From the NCBI GenBank assembly GCA_004558825.1, contig SFDB01000002.1, forward strand, positions 1 to 64,000: DNA of 64,000 nucleotides, given 5' to 3'. A program made the translations under genes and the position numbers. The notes under the pieces are model-generated. The model did no database searches, was not told the origin of the DNA, and saw only the letters and a list, made by a program, of their open reading frames with translations. Positions 42,685 to 51,465 of this stretch are shown in pieces (position 1 is the first letter of the stretch; every line of letters begins with the position of its first letter). Origin of the DNA: Clostridiales bacterium (GTDB taxonomy: Bacteria > Bacillota > Clostridia > Christensenellales > CAG-138).

Positions 42685-44007
42685 TTAGTCCCATATGCGC
42701 CGTGCGAGCGCAAAATTGTTCTGCGCCCAAGGCGCCCATTGCGATATAACGACTTTGCCGGCGGATGACGAAGCATGGATGTAGCTGCTCTGGCCAAGGT
42801 AAATGCCGACGTGGGTTATGCGACCGGATGAATTGCTGAAAAACACGAGATCGCCGCGTCGAAGGTTTGACTGGTTTGTAATCATTTGCCATGATGAAAC
42901 CTCGGAAAAGCCCTGAGCGCTGTATCTGTGTACGCTTAAACCGATGCTGCGCAGGCAGTAATAGACGAGACCCGAGCAATCGAACGTATCCGGACCTTCG
43001 GTACTCCAAACGTACGGCTTGCCGAGCTGCGCGTAAGCCATGGCGATGAGCTCCTCAACGCTGCCGTTTCCCACGGGCGGTTGGGGCGCCTGAGTCGGCT
43101 GCGGCGCTTGCGTTGGTTCGGGAGGCTGCGTGGGTGTTGATGAAGCGCTCGGCTTCGGTGAGGATGACGGTGAGACGCCGGGAGTCTCTGACGGCTTGGG
43201 AGTCGACTTGGGAGTTGGAGTCGGCTTTGGGCTCTTTGACGGCGTGGGCGATTTCGTCGGCAATGGAGCCTCGGTGGGCGTAATCCCGCTTGAATTGAGA
43301 GCCTTTGGCGAAAAAAGAATATCGCTCGTTAAACGGTCGACAGCGCCGTCAGCGGCGATTCCGTTTACGGTCTGGAATTCAATGACGGCGTTGTATGTTG
43401 CCGAGCCAAAGTAGCCGTTTTGCATATCCGTATAAAAGCCGAGTTCGTTAAGACGCCTTTGAAGAAGCAGTATATCATTGCCGCGATTACCCTGCTCCAT
43501 GATATATGGGAGAGCCGTATCGGTGTCGAAATAGTGCATCATTACGCCGTCAATAGCGCCCGTCTCATTCAGGTGGTGGGTTCGCTGGAAAAGCTTAACT
43601 GCAGCTTCAAGCGCCGAATTAAAAACGGTCGATGGCTCGTCGGAACCAAGGTATCCAAGATCCATCATTTTGCATTGAATCTCTGCTATTTCGTCGCTCT
43701 CATCACCCAATACGAAGAGCGTCTCGTTTGAAACGGTGGGCGACGGAACGGGAGACGGCACGTCGGCAGGGGACGGCGAAAGCAGCACAGGCGTCTCGGC
43801 GGGCTTGTGCCAGTCTATGGTGTATGCGGCGCGTTCGCCCCCGGAAACGAACGACAGCGTAAATACATTAGGTATGACTACGAACGCAATAAGGCACAAG
43901 GCGAGTATAAAAGCGCCGATCGCAATAAGCGGCTTTAGCGTGAAACGACGCTTTTTCTGCGCATTGCCGGTAATGCTGCCAATTAAATTGTCCGCATCAT
44001 TTTTCAT
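42685..44007 (-). CDS. NlpC/P60 hydrolase with two PG-binding repeats
   Basis: 440 aa. Membrane segment at ~30-50, then VFNSALEAAVKLFQRTHHL and a second module ending in VIEFQTVNGI, a long Pro/Thr/Ser linker (~255-320), and NlpC/P60 with Cys in FDCSGLVYYC and His in THVGIYLG. Same architecture as 39285-40976 with two repeats instead of four, so the two are likely paralogues. The start is ATG 44007, which falls at the predicted transcription start: there is no 5' leader or Shine-Dalgarno. It is convergent with yqfD. Confidence 0.87.
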   Translation of the reverse strand: MKNDADNLIGSITGNAQKKRRFTLKPLIAIGAFILALCLIAFVVIPNVFTLSFVSGGERAAYTIDWHKPAETPVLLSPSPADVPSPVPSPTVSNETLFVLGDESDEIAEIQCKMMDLGYLGSDEPSTVFNSALEAAVKLFQRTHHLNETGAIDGVMMHYFDTDTALPYIMEQGNRGNDILLLQRRLNELGFYTDMQNGYFGSATYNAVIEFQTVNGIAADGAVDRLTSDILFSPKALNSSGITPTEAPLPTKSPTPSKSPKPTPTPKSTPKPSETPGVSPSSSPKPSASSTPTQPPEPTQAPQPTQAPQPPVGNGSVEELIAMAYAQLGKPYVWSTEGPDTFDCSGLVYYCLRSIGLSVHRYSAQGFSEVSSWQMITNQSNLRRGDLVFFSNSSGRITHVGIYLGQSSYIHASSSAGKVVISQWAPWAQNNFALARRIWD

Positions 44008-44013
44008 AACAGT

Positions 44014-44042
44014 ATTATACAATATGGCGCGAAATATGACAA
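44014..44042 (-). promoter_or_regulatory. Promoter predicting a leaderless mRNA
   Basis: Minus strand TTGTCA (44037-44042), 17-bp spacer, perfect TATAAT (44014-44019). Only 6 bp separate the -10 from ATG 44007, so transcription should start at or next to the A of the start codon. Confidence 0.6.
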
Positions 44043-44149
44043 ATAAAATTAAAAATTGTTGGAAAAACGGGCACTGGCATAAATATGTTGCTTGTCATAA
44101 GCAGGACGGGCGGCGAATAGAATAAACGGAAATCAAAGCAAAGGCGGAT

Positions 44150-44779
44150 ATGGCGATGAACAGCATGATCGGTAACAACCATGTATATATAGGAGGCAGG
44201 CTTGAGAGCGAACCGTCATTCAGCCATGCGCTCTACGGAGAGTCGTTTTACTCCACGAGTATCGCGGTTTCGAGGTTGAGCGGTACGTTCGATGTCGTAC
44301 CGATAACGCTTCCTGAACGGCTGATGGGGGATATCATGCTGCGTACCGGTGAATATGTGCTTATAAGCGGGCAGCTTCGTTCTTATAACCGCATCGTCGA
44401 CGGTGCGAACCGCCTTGTTGTTACAGTGTTTGCACATTCATTGACACCGTACGGCGATGAGTGCATATATGAAAACGAAGTTACGCTCGGCGGCTATATA
44501 TGCAAGCAGGTGATATTCAGGACGACGCCCTTTTCACGGGAGGTCGCCGACATACTTCTTGCAGTCAACAGAGCATATAACAAGTCGGACTATCTTCCGT
44601 GCATAGCATGGGGCAGGAATGCGCGTCGTGCAGACGAGCTTTCTGTCGGAGATGCCGTTGAGATTAAGGGGAGACTGCAAAGCAGGGAATATCAAAAGGC
44701 GGGTGCGGACGGAGAGACGACCACGCGCACGACTTATGAGGTTTCGGCATCACAGATTACCGAGGTGGACGCGTTTTGA
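44150..44779 (+). CDS. SSB-like protein with two OB folds
   Basis: 209 aa. Two copies of the OB-fold pattern: HVYIGGRLESEPSFSHALYGESFYSTSIAV with GEYVLISGQLRSY, and VTLGGYICKQVIFRTTPFSREVADILLAV with CIAWGRNARRADELSVGDAVEIKGRLQSREY. The second half carries the classical PriB/SSB features. It probably binds single-stranded DNA, but differs from the tetrameric SSB with an acidic tip: the C-terminus EVDAF lacks DDIPF. ATG 44150 has a GGCGG. Confidence 0.82.
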   Translation: MAMNSMIGNNHVYIGGRLESEPSFSHALYGESFYSTSIAVSRLSGTFDVVPITLPERLMGDIMLRTGEYVLISGQLRSYNRIVDGANRLVVTVFAHSLTPYGDECIYENEVTLGGYICKQVIFRTTPFSREVADILLAVNRAYNKSDYLPCIAWGRNARRADELSVGDAVEIKGRLQSREYQKAGADGETTTRTTYEVSASQITEVDAF

Positions 44780-44843
44780 AATATATGCTAATATAAACCG
44801 ATTAAAAAAGCGTCTGCTGTATGCGGCGCGAAGCGGGGAAAAT

Positions 44844-46580
44844 ATGGATGGATTGACATTAGCCGCATCGGTGCTTGAAGCAAAAACGGTGATTGGCGGC
44901 AAAATAGACAAGGTATACCAGCCTGAACGGGACGAGCTGCTGCTGAACATACGGACGAGCGCCGGGAATGCACGTCTGCTTATAAACGTCTCTGCGGAAA
45001 ACGGCAGGATGCAGCTAACGGACATAAAGCGCGAAAACCCAATAGATGCGCCTATGTTTTGTATGCTTCTGCGCAAGCATTTGGGTGGGGGCAGGATAAA
45101 AAGCATAGAGCTTATCAATTTCGACAGAATATCCAAGCTTACAATTGAGGCGCGCAACGAACTCGGAGACAGCGCGGAGTATTCGCTTGTATGCGAGATA
45201 ATGGGAAAGCATTCGAATGTGTTTTTATTGGACTGCGACGGTATTATTATTGAATCCATGCGGCGAGTCGACGTGTGCGACCTGCACAACGTCAGCGCGC
45301 GTATAGCGGTGCGCGGTTCAAAATACGCTACACCGTCTACGCAGGAAAAAACAGACCCGAGTATTGCGCCAAAGGAAGCGTTCCGTGAGGCGTTGACGTG
45401 CGCCGGCAGGATAGACAGACGGCTTTCATCGCAGTTTTACGGACTTGCACCGATGATGGCCGGAGAGCTTGTCGGAAGCTTTGCTATAACGAACAAGACG
45501 CGCTGCGAAGAGCTTTCGGAAGCGGAAAGGGATGCGCTGGCGGACGCACTTGCCGGGTTTTACGGCGCATTTACGCACGGGTACGGGAGCGTATCCGTAT
45601 TGCGCAGCGTACACGGCGATGTAACGGCCGTATACCCATTTGCGGCGCAGGGCGCCGAGAAGTATGGCAGGGGAATACATTATGCGCTCGACGAGTATTA
45701 TCGCCACAGAGACATACAGGAGCATATAAGGCGCGAATCCTTTTCTATAAGGCGCGTGATACTCAATAACATAGAGCGCTGCGAAAAGAAGCTTTCGCGT
45801 CTTGCACAGGTGGGGACATCGAGGGAAGAGCTTGAAAAGCTGCGGCTTTACGGCGAAATGCTGACGACATACGCCTGCTGCGTAAAAAGAGGCTCCGAGA
45901 GCGTGATAGTAGATAATTATTACGACGATCCGCCGTCGAAGCTGGAGATACCGCTCGACCCGTCGCGCTCACCGCAGGAAAACGCCGCGAGATACTTCAA
46001 AAAATACAAGAAAACAAAAACTGCGCTTGAAATGAGCAAGGTACATATGGAGGAGGCATCGTCGGAGCTTAACTACTTCGAAGGGCAGCTTGACAATATT
46101 GATAAGTGCGGAACGCGCGAGGAAATAGCTGAAATAAGGGAGGAGCTCATTGCGCTCGGCTATATCGGAAGCGATACAAAGGGCAGGAAAAAGGCTATGC
46201 GCAAAGCAACGAGCGAGCCAATGAAATTTGAGGCTGCTGACGGAACGGTGGTGCTGATAGGCAAAAACAACCGCCAGAACGACGAGCTTACGCTCCGCAC
46301 GGCAAAACCGAACGAGTGGTGGCTGCACGCGAAGGATATACCCGGCTCGCATGCAATAGTGAGAACGGAATCCGAAATGCCGCGAGATGTGCTTGCGGCA
46401 GCGGCGGCGATGTGCGCTTACTACAGCAAAGCGCGTTCCGGCGAGAACGTTCCCGTAGACTATACTCGCCGAAAGTATGTAAAAAAGCCGAGCGGAGCGC
46501 GTCCGGGGGCGGTAATTTACACAAATCAGAGTACCATATATGTAACGCCCGATGCTTTTTCGATGAAACGTATTGAATGA
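44844..46580 (+). CDS. rqcH: RqcH/NFACT ribosome quality-control protein
   Basis: 578 aa. NFACT-N domain (LAASVLEAKTVIGGKIDKVYQP), helix-hairpin-helix/coiled-coil region (~250-420), and NFACT-R with NEWWLHAKDIPGSHAIVR near residue 490. RqcH binds stalled 50S subunits with peptidyl-tRNA and adds alanine tails; older names include FbpA/fibronectin-binding protein. ATG 44844 is preceded by GGGGAAAAT; the frame is open further upstream, into the SSB-like gene, without family similarity. Confidence 0.92.
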   Translation: MDGLTLAASVLEAKTVIGGKIDKVYQPERDELLLNIRTSAGNARLLINVSAENGRMQLTDIKRENPIDAPMFCMLLRKHLGGGRIKSIELINFDRISKLTIEARNELGDSAEYSLVCEIMGKHSNVFLLDCDGIIIESMRRVDVCDLHNVSARIAVRGSKYATPSTQEKTDPSIAPKEAFREALTCAGRIDRRLSSQFYGLAPMMAGELVGSFAITNKTRCEELSEAERDALADALAGFYGAFTHGYGSVSVLRSVHGDVTAVYPFAAQGAEKYGRGIHYALDEYYRHRDIQEHIRRESFSIRRVILNNIERCEKKLSRLAQVGTSREELEKLRLYGEMLTTYACCVKRGSESVIVDNYYDDPPSKLEIPLDPSRSPQENAARYFKKYKKTKTALEMSKVHMEEASSELNYFEGQLDNIDKCGTREEIAEIREELIALGYIGSDTKGRKKAMRKATSEPMKFEAADGTVVLIGKNNRQNDELTLRTAKPNEWWLHAKDIPGSHAIVRTESEMPRDVLAAAAAMCAYYSKARSGENVPVDYTRRKYVKKPSGARPGAVIYTNQSTIYVTPDAFSMKRIE

Positions 46581-46662
46581 CCTGAGCATTGCGGCGAACA
46601 AATTGTTATTTTATCATCCCGATGCGAATAGGTTATTACCACACAGCATCAGGAGGTTTTTT

Positions 46663-47619
46663 ATGAAACGCATATTGGCTTTATTACTTTGCATATTTGC
46701 CGCAGCTGCGCTTGTATCATGCGGCGGCGGTGAGGAGCAGGGCGCGTTGCAAAACGATTATTCGGAACAGTCGGTGTTTTCGGAATCGGGCTGGCGCAGG
46801 ACAGTGATATACTACCTTTCCGATGAGGGCTATATCGTACCTGTTATGAAGCGCATCCCGTGGGAGGAGGGCATAGGTAAGGCGGCGGTAAGCTGTCTTA
46901 TCTGTACGCCGGAGAACATGGCAGCGACGGCGGGGCTTGGTTTTTCGCCGATTATTCCCAACGGCTCGAGCGTTTCGCTCAGAATAGACGAATCGGAGCA
47001 TGCGACGCTTGACATAACGGGTTTTACTCAGCTCGACAGCGCGGAAACAGAGGTTAACATGATAACGGCAATCGTGAACACACTTGTCGAATTTCCGAGC
47101 GTAGAAACCGTGTCCATAACCGTAAACGGCAAGGGCGGCAAGCTTAAAAACGGCACAAAGCTGCCCGAGAATTCGCTACATATAGGCCTTAACCCCGAAA
47201 AAAGCGAAATCGAGACATCGGAGCTCGGAATGCTTTACTCTACTACGCTCTATTTCCCGAACGACTCTTGCAGCCTAAACGTACCAATAACTGTGTATAA
47301 TACATATGAGCTGACGTTTTCGGACGCCGTAAACGCTCTCATAAAGGGCAGCGGGCAAAAAGGTTTGCGCTGCTGTTTCCCTGAAGGGACACGTCTTCTT
47401 GAGGCGGGCATAACCGACGGAAAGGCTACCGTGAATCTGAGCTCGGCGTTCCTTGATACGGCGCTTTCGCCCGGAGTAGATGAGGCGGCGTATCAGACGC
47501 TCTTTTTGACTGCGTCAAGGTTCGGCAGCATAAATGAACTTGCGATACTCGTTGATGGCGTGCCGTATGTGTTCACGTCGGGAGAACCGGCCCCGCCGCT
47601 CTATGTAAACGAATTCTGA
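46663..47619 (+). CDS. GerMN-domain lipoprotein (GerM-like)
   Basis: 318 aa. Signal peptide with lipobox LVSC (Cys at ~20). Two GerMN-type domains (about 60-190 and 200-318) share layout: strand, VP(V/I)-like hydrophobic core, AVSCLICTPEN / AVNALIKGSGQ and TASRFGSINELAILVDG near the end. GerM is needed for sporulation and germination in Bacillus; here it joins other spore genes. ATG 46663 has AGGAGG; the longer frame from 46573 lacks a site. Confidence 0.88.
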   Translation: MKRILALLLCIFAAAALVSCGGGEEQGALQNDYSEQSVFSESGWRRTVIYYLSDEGYIVPVMKRIPWEEGIGKAAVSCLICTPENMAATAGLGFSPIIPNGSSVSLRIDESEHATLDITGFTQLDSAETEVNMITAIVNTLVEFPSVETVSITVNGKGGKLKNGTKLPENSLHIGLNPEKSEIETSELGMLYSTTLYFPNDSCSLNVPITVYNTYELTFSDAVNALIKGSGQKGLRCCFPEGTRLLEAGITDGKATVNLSSAFLDTALSPGVDEAAYQTLFLTASRFGSINELAILVDGVPYVFTSGEPAPPLYVNEF

Positions 47620-47645
47620 CGCTTTATTATTGGCGCCGCCGATGG

Positions 47646-47651
47646 TATAAT
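47646..47651 (+). promoter_or_regulatory. -10 of the rdgB promoter
   Basis: Perfect TATAAT, 23 bp before ATG 47675, with TTTATT at 17-bp spacing. Confidence 0.5.
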
Positions 47652-47674
47652 CAATAAAAACGGAGGCGTTAATA

Positions 47675-48259
47675 ATGAGGCTTGTTATCGCATCGAACAA
47701 TCGGCATAAGGTAAAGGAAATAAAAGAGATACTCGGCGGGAAATTTGACGATGTTGTATCCGTAAAAGAAGCGGGTATAGACCTCGACGTGGTCGAGGAC
47801 GGCAAAACGTTTATGGAGAACGCGATGAAAAAGGTGCTTGAGACATATAAAGCGCTGGGCGGGCGCGATGCAGTAATAGCGGATGACAGCGGCCTTGCGG
47901 TAGACGCGCTGGATGGTGCGCCGGGCGTATACAGCGCGAGGTTTGCGCTCGACGGCCATAACGACGAGGCCAATAATGAAAAGCTGCTGCGGCTCATGAA
48001 AGACATTCCCGACGACAAGCGTACATGCAGATTTGTCTGCTCAATGGCGCTCGTCCGCCCCGAATGCGAGACGGTGACGGCAACGGGATATGCGGAGGGC
48101 GTGCTCCTGCGTGAAAAACGCGGTGAGAATGGTTTCGGATACGATCCGCTTTTTTACTGCGAAAAGTTTGGCCGCTCATTCGCGGAGCTTACATCCGATG
48201 AGAAAAACTCAATAAGCCATAGAAGAAGAGCGCTCGAAGGAATATTTGAACAGATTTGA
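47675..48259 (+). CDS. rdgB: XTP/dITP diphosphatase
   Basis: 194 aa. HAM1 family start ASNNRHKVKEIKEIL, substrate region DDSGLAVDALDGAPGVYSARFA and RGENGFGYDPLFYCEKFGRSFAEL, and C-terminal ISHRRRALE. It hydrolyses XTP, ITP and dITP to monophosphates, cleaning the nucleotide pool. CGGAGG site. Terminator follows. Confidence 0.96.
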   Translation: MRLVIASNNRHKVKEIKEILGGKFDDVVSVKEAGIDLDVVEDGKTFMENAMKKVLETYKALGGRDAVIADDSGLAVDALDGAPGVYSARFALDGHNDEANNEKLLRLMKDIPDDKRTCRFVCSMALVRPECETVTATGYAEGVLLREKRGENGFGYDPLFYCEKFGRSFAELTSDEKNSISHRRRALEGIFEQI

Positions 48260-48328
48260 ATACGGCGGACGCAGCCTTTCGAGGAAAGCGCGAGCCGCGT
48301 ACCATGCGGATGAATTAGATGAATATAG

Positions 48329-48363
48329 AAAAGAGCCGTTGCATCATGCGCAGCGGCTCTTTT
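48329..48363. terminator. Bidirectional terminator between rdgB and a small gene
   Basis: AAAAGAGCCG (48329-48338) pairs with CGGCTCTTTT (48354-48363), with A and T runs in the right places for both directions. Confidence 0.75.
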
Positions 48364-48377
48364 GCAGTTCGCGGGCC

Positions 48378-48527
48378 TTACATGCCCATCATCCTTTTGC
48401 ATGAACGCCATGCTCGCTTCCCGTCGCGCATCATTCGCCTTGAAACGTCGGGACACATCGTAAAAACTGCTGCCGTTGTTGCGGCAGCGCCGATGGCAAT
48501 GCCCGCCATAAACGATATCGTCTTCAT
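48378..48527 (-). CDS. Small single-pass membrane protein
   Basis: 49 aa from ATG 48527, with GGTGGTG upstream. MKTISFMAGIAIGAAATTAAVFTM is a glycine/alanine-rich membrane helix, followed by a basic tail (RRMMRDGKRAWRSCKRMMGM). The layout resembles YtxH-like small proteins of Firmicutes. The frame is open to 48635 without a site. It ends at a terminator, so it is probably transcribed alone. Confidence 0.6.
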   Translation of the reverse strand: MKTISFMAGIAIGAAATTAAVFTMCPDVSRRMMRDGKRAWRSCKRMMGM

Positions 48528-48682
48528 GAAATTCACCACCCTTTCAAATGATATGATTAGCATGTACCTAATCGGGTCGATAAATAAAAGGTATTTTTTT
48601 GAAGAAAGCTTGTAAGATGATTTTGCGCCGCACACTGAGAGGATGCGCTGCCTGCCGCAATGCTCGCCGCACCTTTTACCGA

Positions 48683-49777
48683 TTATATGGCGAATACTTC
48701 GGTTATATTGCTTCGGTCTTCGCCGATTCGGACAATATGGTCGCCGCTAAGAATCCTTTCGACGCCTTTATCCGAGTACATGAGGAAGCATTGCGTGTAA
48801 AGATACATGTCCGTGCCGATTGCGATGCTTCGAGCGTTGTAGACATTGAACCCGAGCAGCTTTAAGCCATGACCGCTAACAACGGCAGGTGAGGAGAGGG
48901 CTTTTTCGACGAGCGATACGAGAGCGCGACGGTCATTGTCGATGTATTCACAGATTCCCGCATCGGGGACGAAAGTAGAACTATAGGCGCATGATGCGTG
49001 CGACTTGCCGATAAATATATCTGAAATGGTCAAATGCGTTTTTGCCATTACCGTATTCATGTCAAACCCTGCGCCGCGCATGGTGATTAAAAGCAGTGCG
49101 CCTGTGTCGTAACAGCCTATGCGTGCGGGCAGAAGGCTTTGAAGCTGCATTATGCGATGCTTTATACGCCTGATTGCCGCTGAATATTTGCTTTCGTTTA
49201 GAAGCTTTAGCGCCTCAAGCTCGATGTACTGAGCCGAGCCTTCAATTGTCTCAACCTTTGATTCATAGCTGTATTCATATGGAAAGAGTGCTTTGCGCCT
49301 TGCGCGAAGGGCGGCTAACTCATTGAGCTTGCTTATGCAGACATTGTCGGTAAGCTCCGCAAGAAGAGAGTTTTCACGAAGCTTCAGCGTAAGCAGCTCG
49401 GGCGTGCAGCGGTATTCAAAAACAGCGTTGAATTCATCGGCAAAACGCTCATCGCCTACGGCATGCTGGTGCGCATGATACATCTCGTGAAGAAGCTTTG
49501 ACGCGAGCACATCTTCATCTATTGCGCCGCTTATGCACCATATGGCTGTATATCCGCCTTTCCACTCGACGGCTGTATTCGCGCAAAAAATGGTTTCGTA
49601 CGGCGTTTTATCAAAGATATTAAGCGAATTGTCAACGTCGCGCATACATACGTTTTTCTCATCGTACAGAGCAAACGGGAAGATTTTGAATGTATCGCAG
49701 CAGCTTGAATGCCTGACGGTTTCTATGCGCTCTTCGATGGCGATATAAAGTTCTTTCAGAAGTCTCTTATTATTCAT
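48683..49777 (-). CDS. Putative gluzincin-type metallopeptidase, unknown family
   Basis: 364 aa. HEMYH at 97-101 is an HEXXH zinc motif, and VETIEGSAQYIELE further on (near 190) offers the third ligand Glu in the EGxAxxxE arrangement of gluzincins. No signal peptide or membrane segment. The rest is not recognised. The function may be proteolysis or a degenerate, non-protease zinc protein. ATG 49777 was chosen after MHRTKIRASP, which lies over the intergenic hairpin; the Shine-Dalgarno (AAAGAAAG) is weak. Downstream of guaB in the same direction. Confidence 0.65.
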   Translation of the reverse strand: MNNKRLLKELYIAIEERIETVRHSSCCDTFKIFPFALYDEKNVCMRDVDNSLNIFDKTPYETIFCANTAVEWKGGYTAIWCISGAIDEDVLASKLLHEMYHAHQHAVGDERFADEFNAVFEYRCTPELLTLKLRENSLLAELTDNVCISKLNELAALRARRKALFPYEYSYESKVETIEGSAQYIELEALKLLNESKYSAAIRRIKHRIMQLQSLLPARIGCYDTGALLLITMRGAGFDMNTVMAKTHLTISDIFIGKSHASCAYSSTFVPDAGICEYIDNDRRALVSLVEKALSSPAVVSGHGLKLLGFNVYNARSIAIGTDMYLYTQCFLMYSDKGVERILSGDHIVRIGEDRSNITEVFAI

Positions 49778-49795
49778 TCTTTCTTTACATAAAGA

Positions 49796-49830
49796 CGGAG
49801 ATGCCCGTATTTTCGTGCGATGCATCTCCG
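49796..49830 (-). terminator. Terminator after guaB
   Basis: CGGAGATGC (49796-49804) pairs with GCATCTCCG (49822-49830); the minus strand continues TCTTTATG. Some read-through into the next gene is likely because the T tract is short. Confidence 0.55.
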
Positions 49831-49844
49831 CGTGTTCTATGAAA

Positions 49845-51308
49845 TCAGTTTGACGATATGGAGTAGTTAGGAGCTTCCTTTGTGATGAATACGTCGTGCG
49901 GATGGCTTTCCGCGAGGCCCGCTCCGGTTATTTTGACGAAACGGCCGTTTTCACGAAGATCGTCAATCGTGGGCGTTCCGCAGTAACCCATGCCGCTCCT
50001 CAAGCCGCCGAGAAGCTGGAACACGACTTCGCTGAGAGAACCCTTGTAAGGCACACGGCCTTCGACGCCCTCGGGCACGAGCTTTTTCGCGTCTTCTTGG
50101 AAGTATCTGTCCTTGCTCCCGTGCTCCATCGCCGCGAGCGAACCCATACCGCGATAAACCTTGAAACGCCTTCCTTGGTAGAGCTCCATTTCTCCCGGGC
50201 TTTCATCGGTGCCTGCGAGAAGGCTGCCGAGCATGACACAGTTAGCGCCTGCCGCAATGGCTTTGGCTATGTCGCCCGAATACTTGATTCCGCCGTCGGC
50301 AATTATCGGAATGTTGTGCGGCTTTGCGGCGCGCGCGCACTCCATTACGGCCGTTATCTGCGGAACGCCTACGCCCGCGACGACGCGCGTCGTGCAGATG
50401 CTGCCCGGCCCTATACCAACCTTTACACAGTCGACGCCGGCTTCGATAAGCGCTTCGGTCGCCTCATATGTTGCAACGTTTCCCGCGATTATGTTTGCAT
50501 GGGGGAATGTTGCGCGTATCTTCTTTACAGTGTCAATGACGCCTTTACTGTGCCCATGCGCGGTGTCGATTGATATTACGTCGACATTTGCGGCGAGCAA
50601 CGCCTCGACGCGCTCAAGGCAGTCGTGCGTTACGCCCACGGCCGCGCCCGCAAGAAGACGCTGACGCTTGTCCTTGGCGGAGTTGGGGTATTGAATCGCT
50701 TTTTCTATATCTTTTATCGTTATTAAGCCGCGGAGGTTGTAATCATCGTCGACTATAGGGAGCTTCTCAATCCTATTCTCATAAAGTATCTCCTTGGCTT
50801 CTTCGAGCGTCGTGCCCACGGGCGCCGTGACGAGGTTTTCGTGCGTCATGCGCTCCTTTATCGGAATGGAGTAATCCGTTACAAATCTAAGGTCGCGGTT
50901 TGTGAGGAGACCGACGAGTTTACCGTTAACCGTTATAGGCACGCCCGATATCTTGTAGCGCGACATTAGTGCGAGCGCGTCCGAAATGAGATGATCGGGC
51001 GAAAGGAAAAAGGGATCGACTATGACGCCGTTTTCCGAACGCTTGACTTTGTCGACGTTTTCCGCCTGAGCTTCTATCGACATGTTTTTATGAATAATGC
51101 CGATGCCGCCTGCGCGCGCCATCGCGATGGCCATTTTGGCCTCTGTCACGGTATCCATTGCGGCGCTTATGAGCGGCATGTTCATTTCAATATCGTTTGT
51201 AAGGCGTGTTTTCAGGCATATATCTTTGGGTATGACCTGAGATTCGCGCGGAATGAGGAGCACGTCGTCGAACGTGATCCCGTCCATAACAATTTTGCTG
51301 TTCATCAC
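49845..51308 (-). CDS. guaB: IMP dehydrogenase
   Basis: 487 aa, standard length. N-terminal barrel half, two CBS domains (~95-210, with ISGVPITVNGKLVGLLTNRDLR), then GIGPGSICTTRVVAGVGVPQ (catalytic Cys), ADGGIKYSGDIAKA and GMGYCGTPTIDDL. It oxidises IMP to XMP, the committed step to GMP. ATG 51308 has GGAGGAAGAG. No other pur or gua gene is adjacent. Confidence 0.97.
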   Translation of the reverse strand: MMNSKIVMDGITFDDVLLIPRESQVIPKDICLKTRLTNDIEMNMPLISAAMDTVTEAKMAIAMARAGGIGIIHKNMSIEAQAENVDKVKRSENGVIVDPFFLSPDHLISDALALMSRYKISGVPITVNGKLVGLLTNRDLRFVTDYSIPIKERMTHENLVTAPVGTTLEEAKEILYENRIEKLPIVDDDYNLRGLITIKDIEKAIQYPNSAKDKRQRLLAGAAVGVTHDCLERVEALLAANVDVISIDTAHGHSKGVIDTVKKIRATFPHANIIAGNVATYEATEALIEAGVDCVKVGIGPGSICTTRVVAGVGVPQITAVMECARAAKPHNIPIIADGGIKYSGDIAKAIAAGANCVMLGSLLAGTDESPGEMELYQGRRFKVYRGMGSLAAMEHGSKDRYFQEDAKKLVPEGVEGRVPYKGSLSEVVFQLLGGLRSGMGYCGTPTIDDLRENGRFVKITGAGLAESHPHDVFITKEAPNYSISSN

Positions 51309-51415
51309 TCTTCCTCCGAATTTTTGTTAAGTTTATAGCCTTATAAGCAGTGTGTCAAGTAGAATATCCTTTTTTTCGCAAACATTTTCGAGCGTTGTAC
51401 GCGCTTTGCGACATA

Positions 51416-51447
51416 AAAGCCGCCGGAATTGAGAGGCCGGCGGCTTT
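51416..51447 (-). terminator. Terminator after the Na/Pi cotransporter gene
   Basis: A perfect 11-bp stem (51416-51426 with 51437-51447), GCCGCCGG core, followed on the minus strand by TTTTATG. Confidence 0.75.
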
Positions 51448-51465
51448 CGAACGCTTGAGATACGG

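Noticed and set aside
48597..48682. Small + strand ORF over 48599-48865
   Set aside because: Overlaps the 3' end of the HEXXH gene, has no start signal and resembles nothing.
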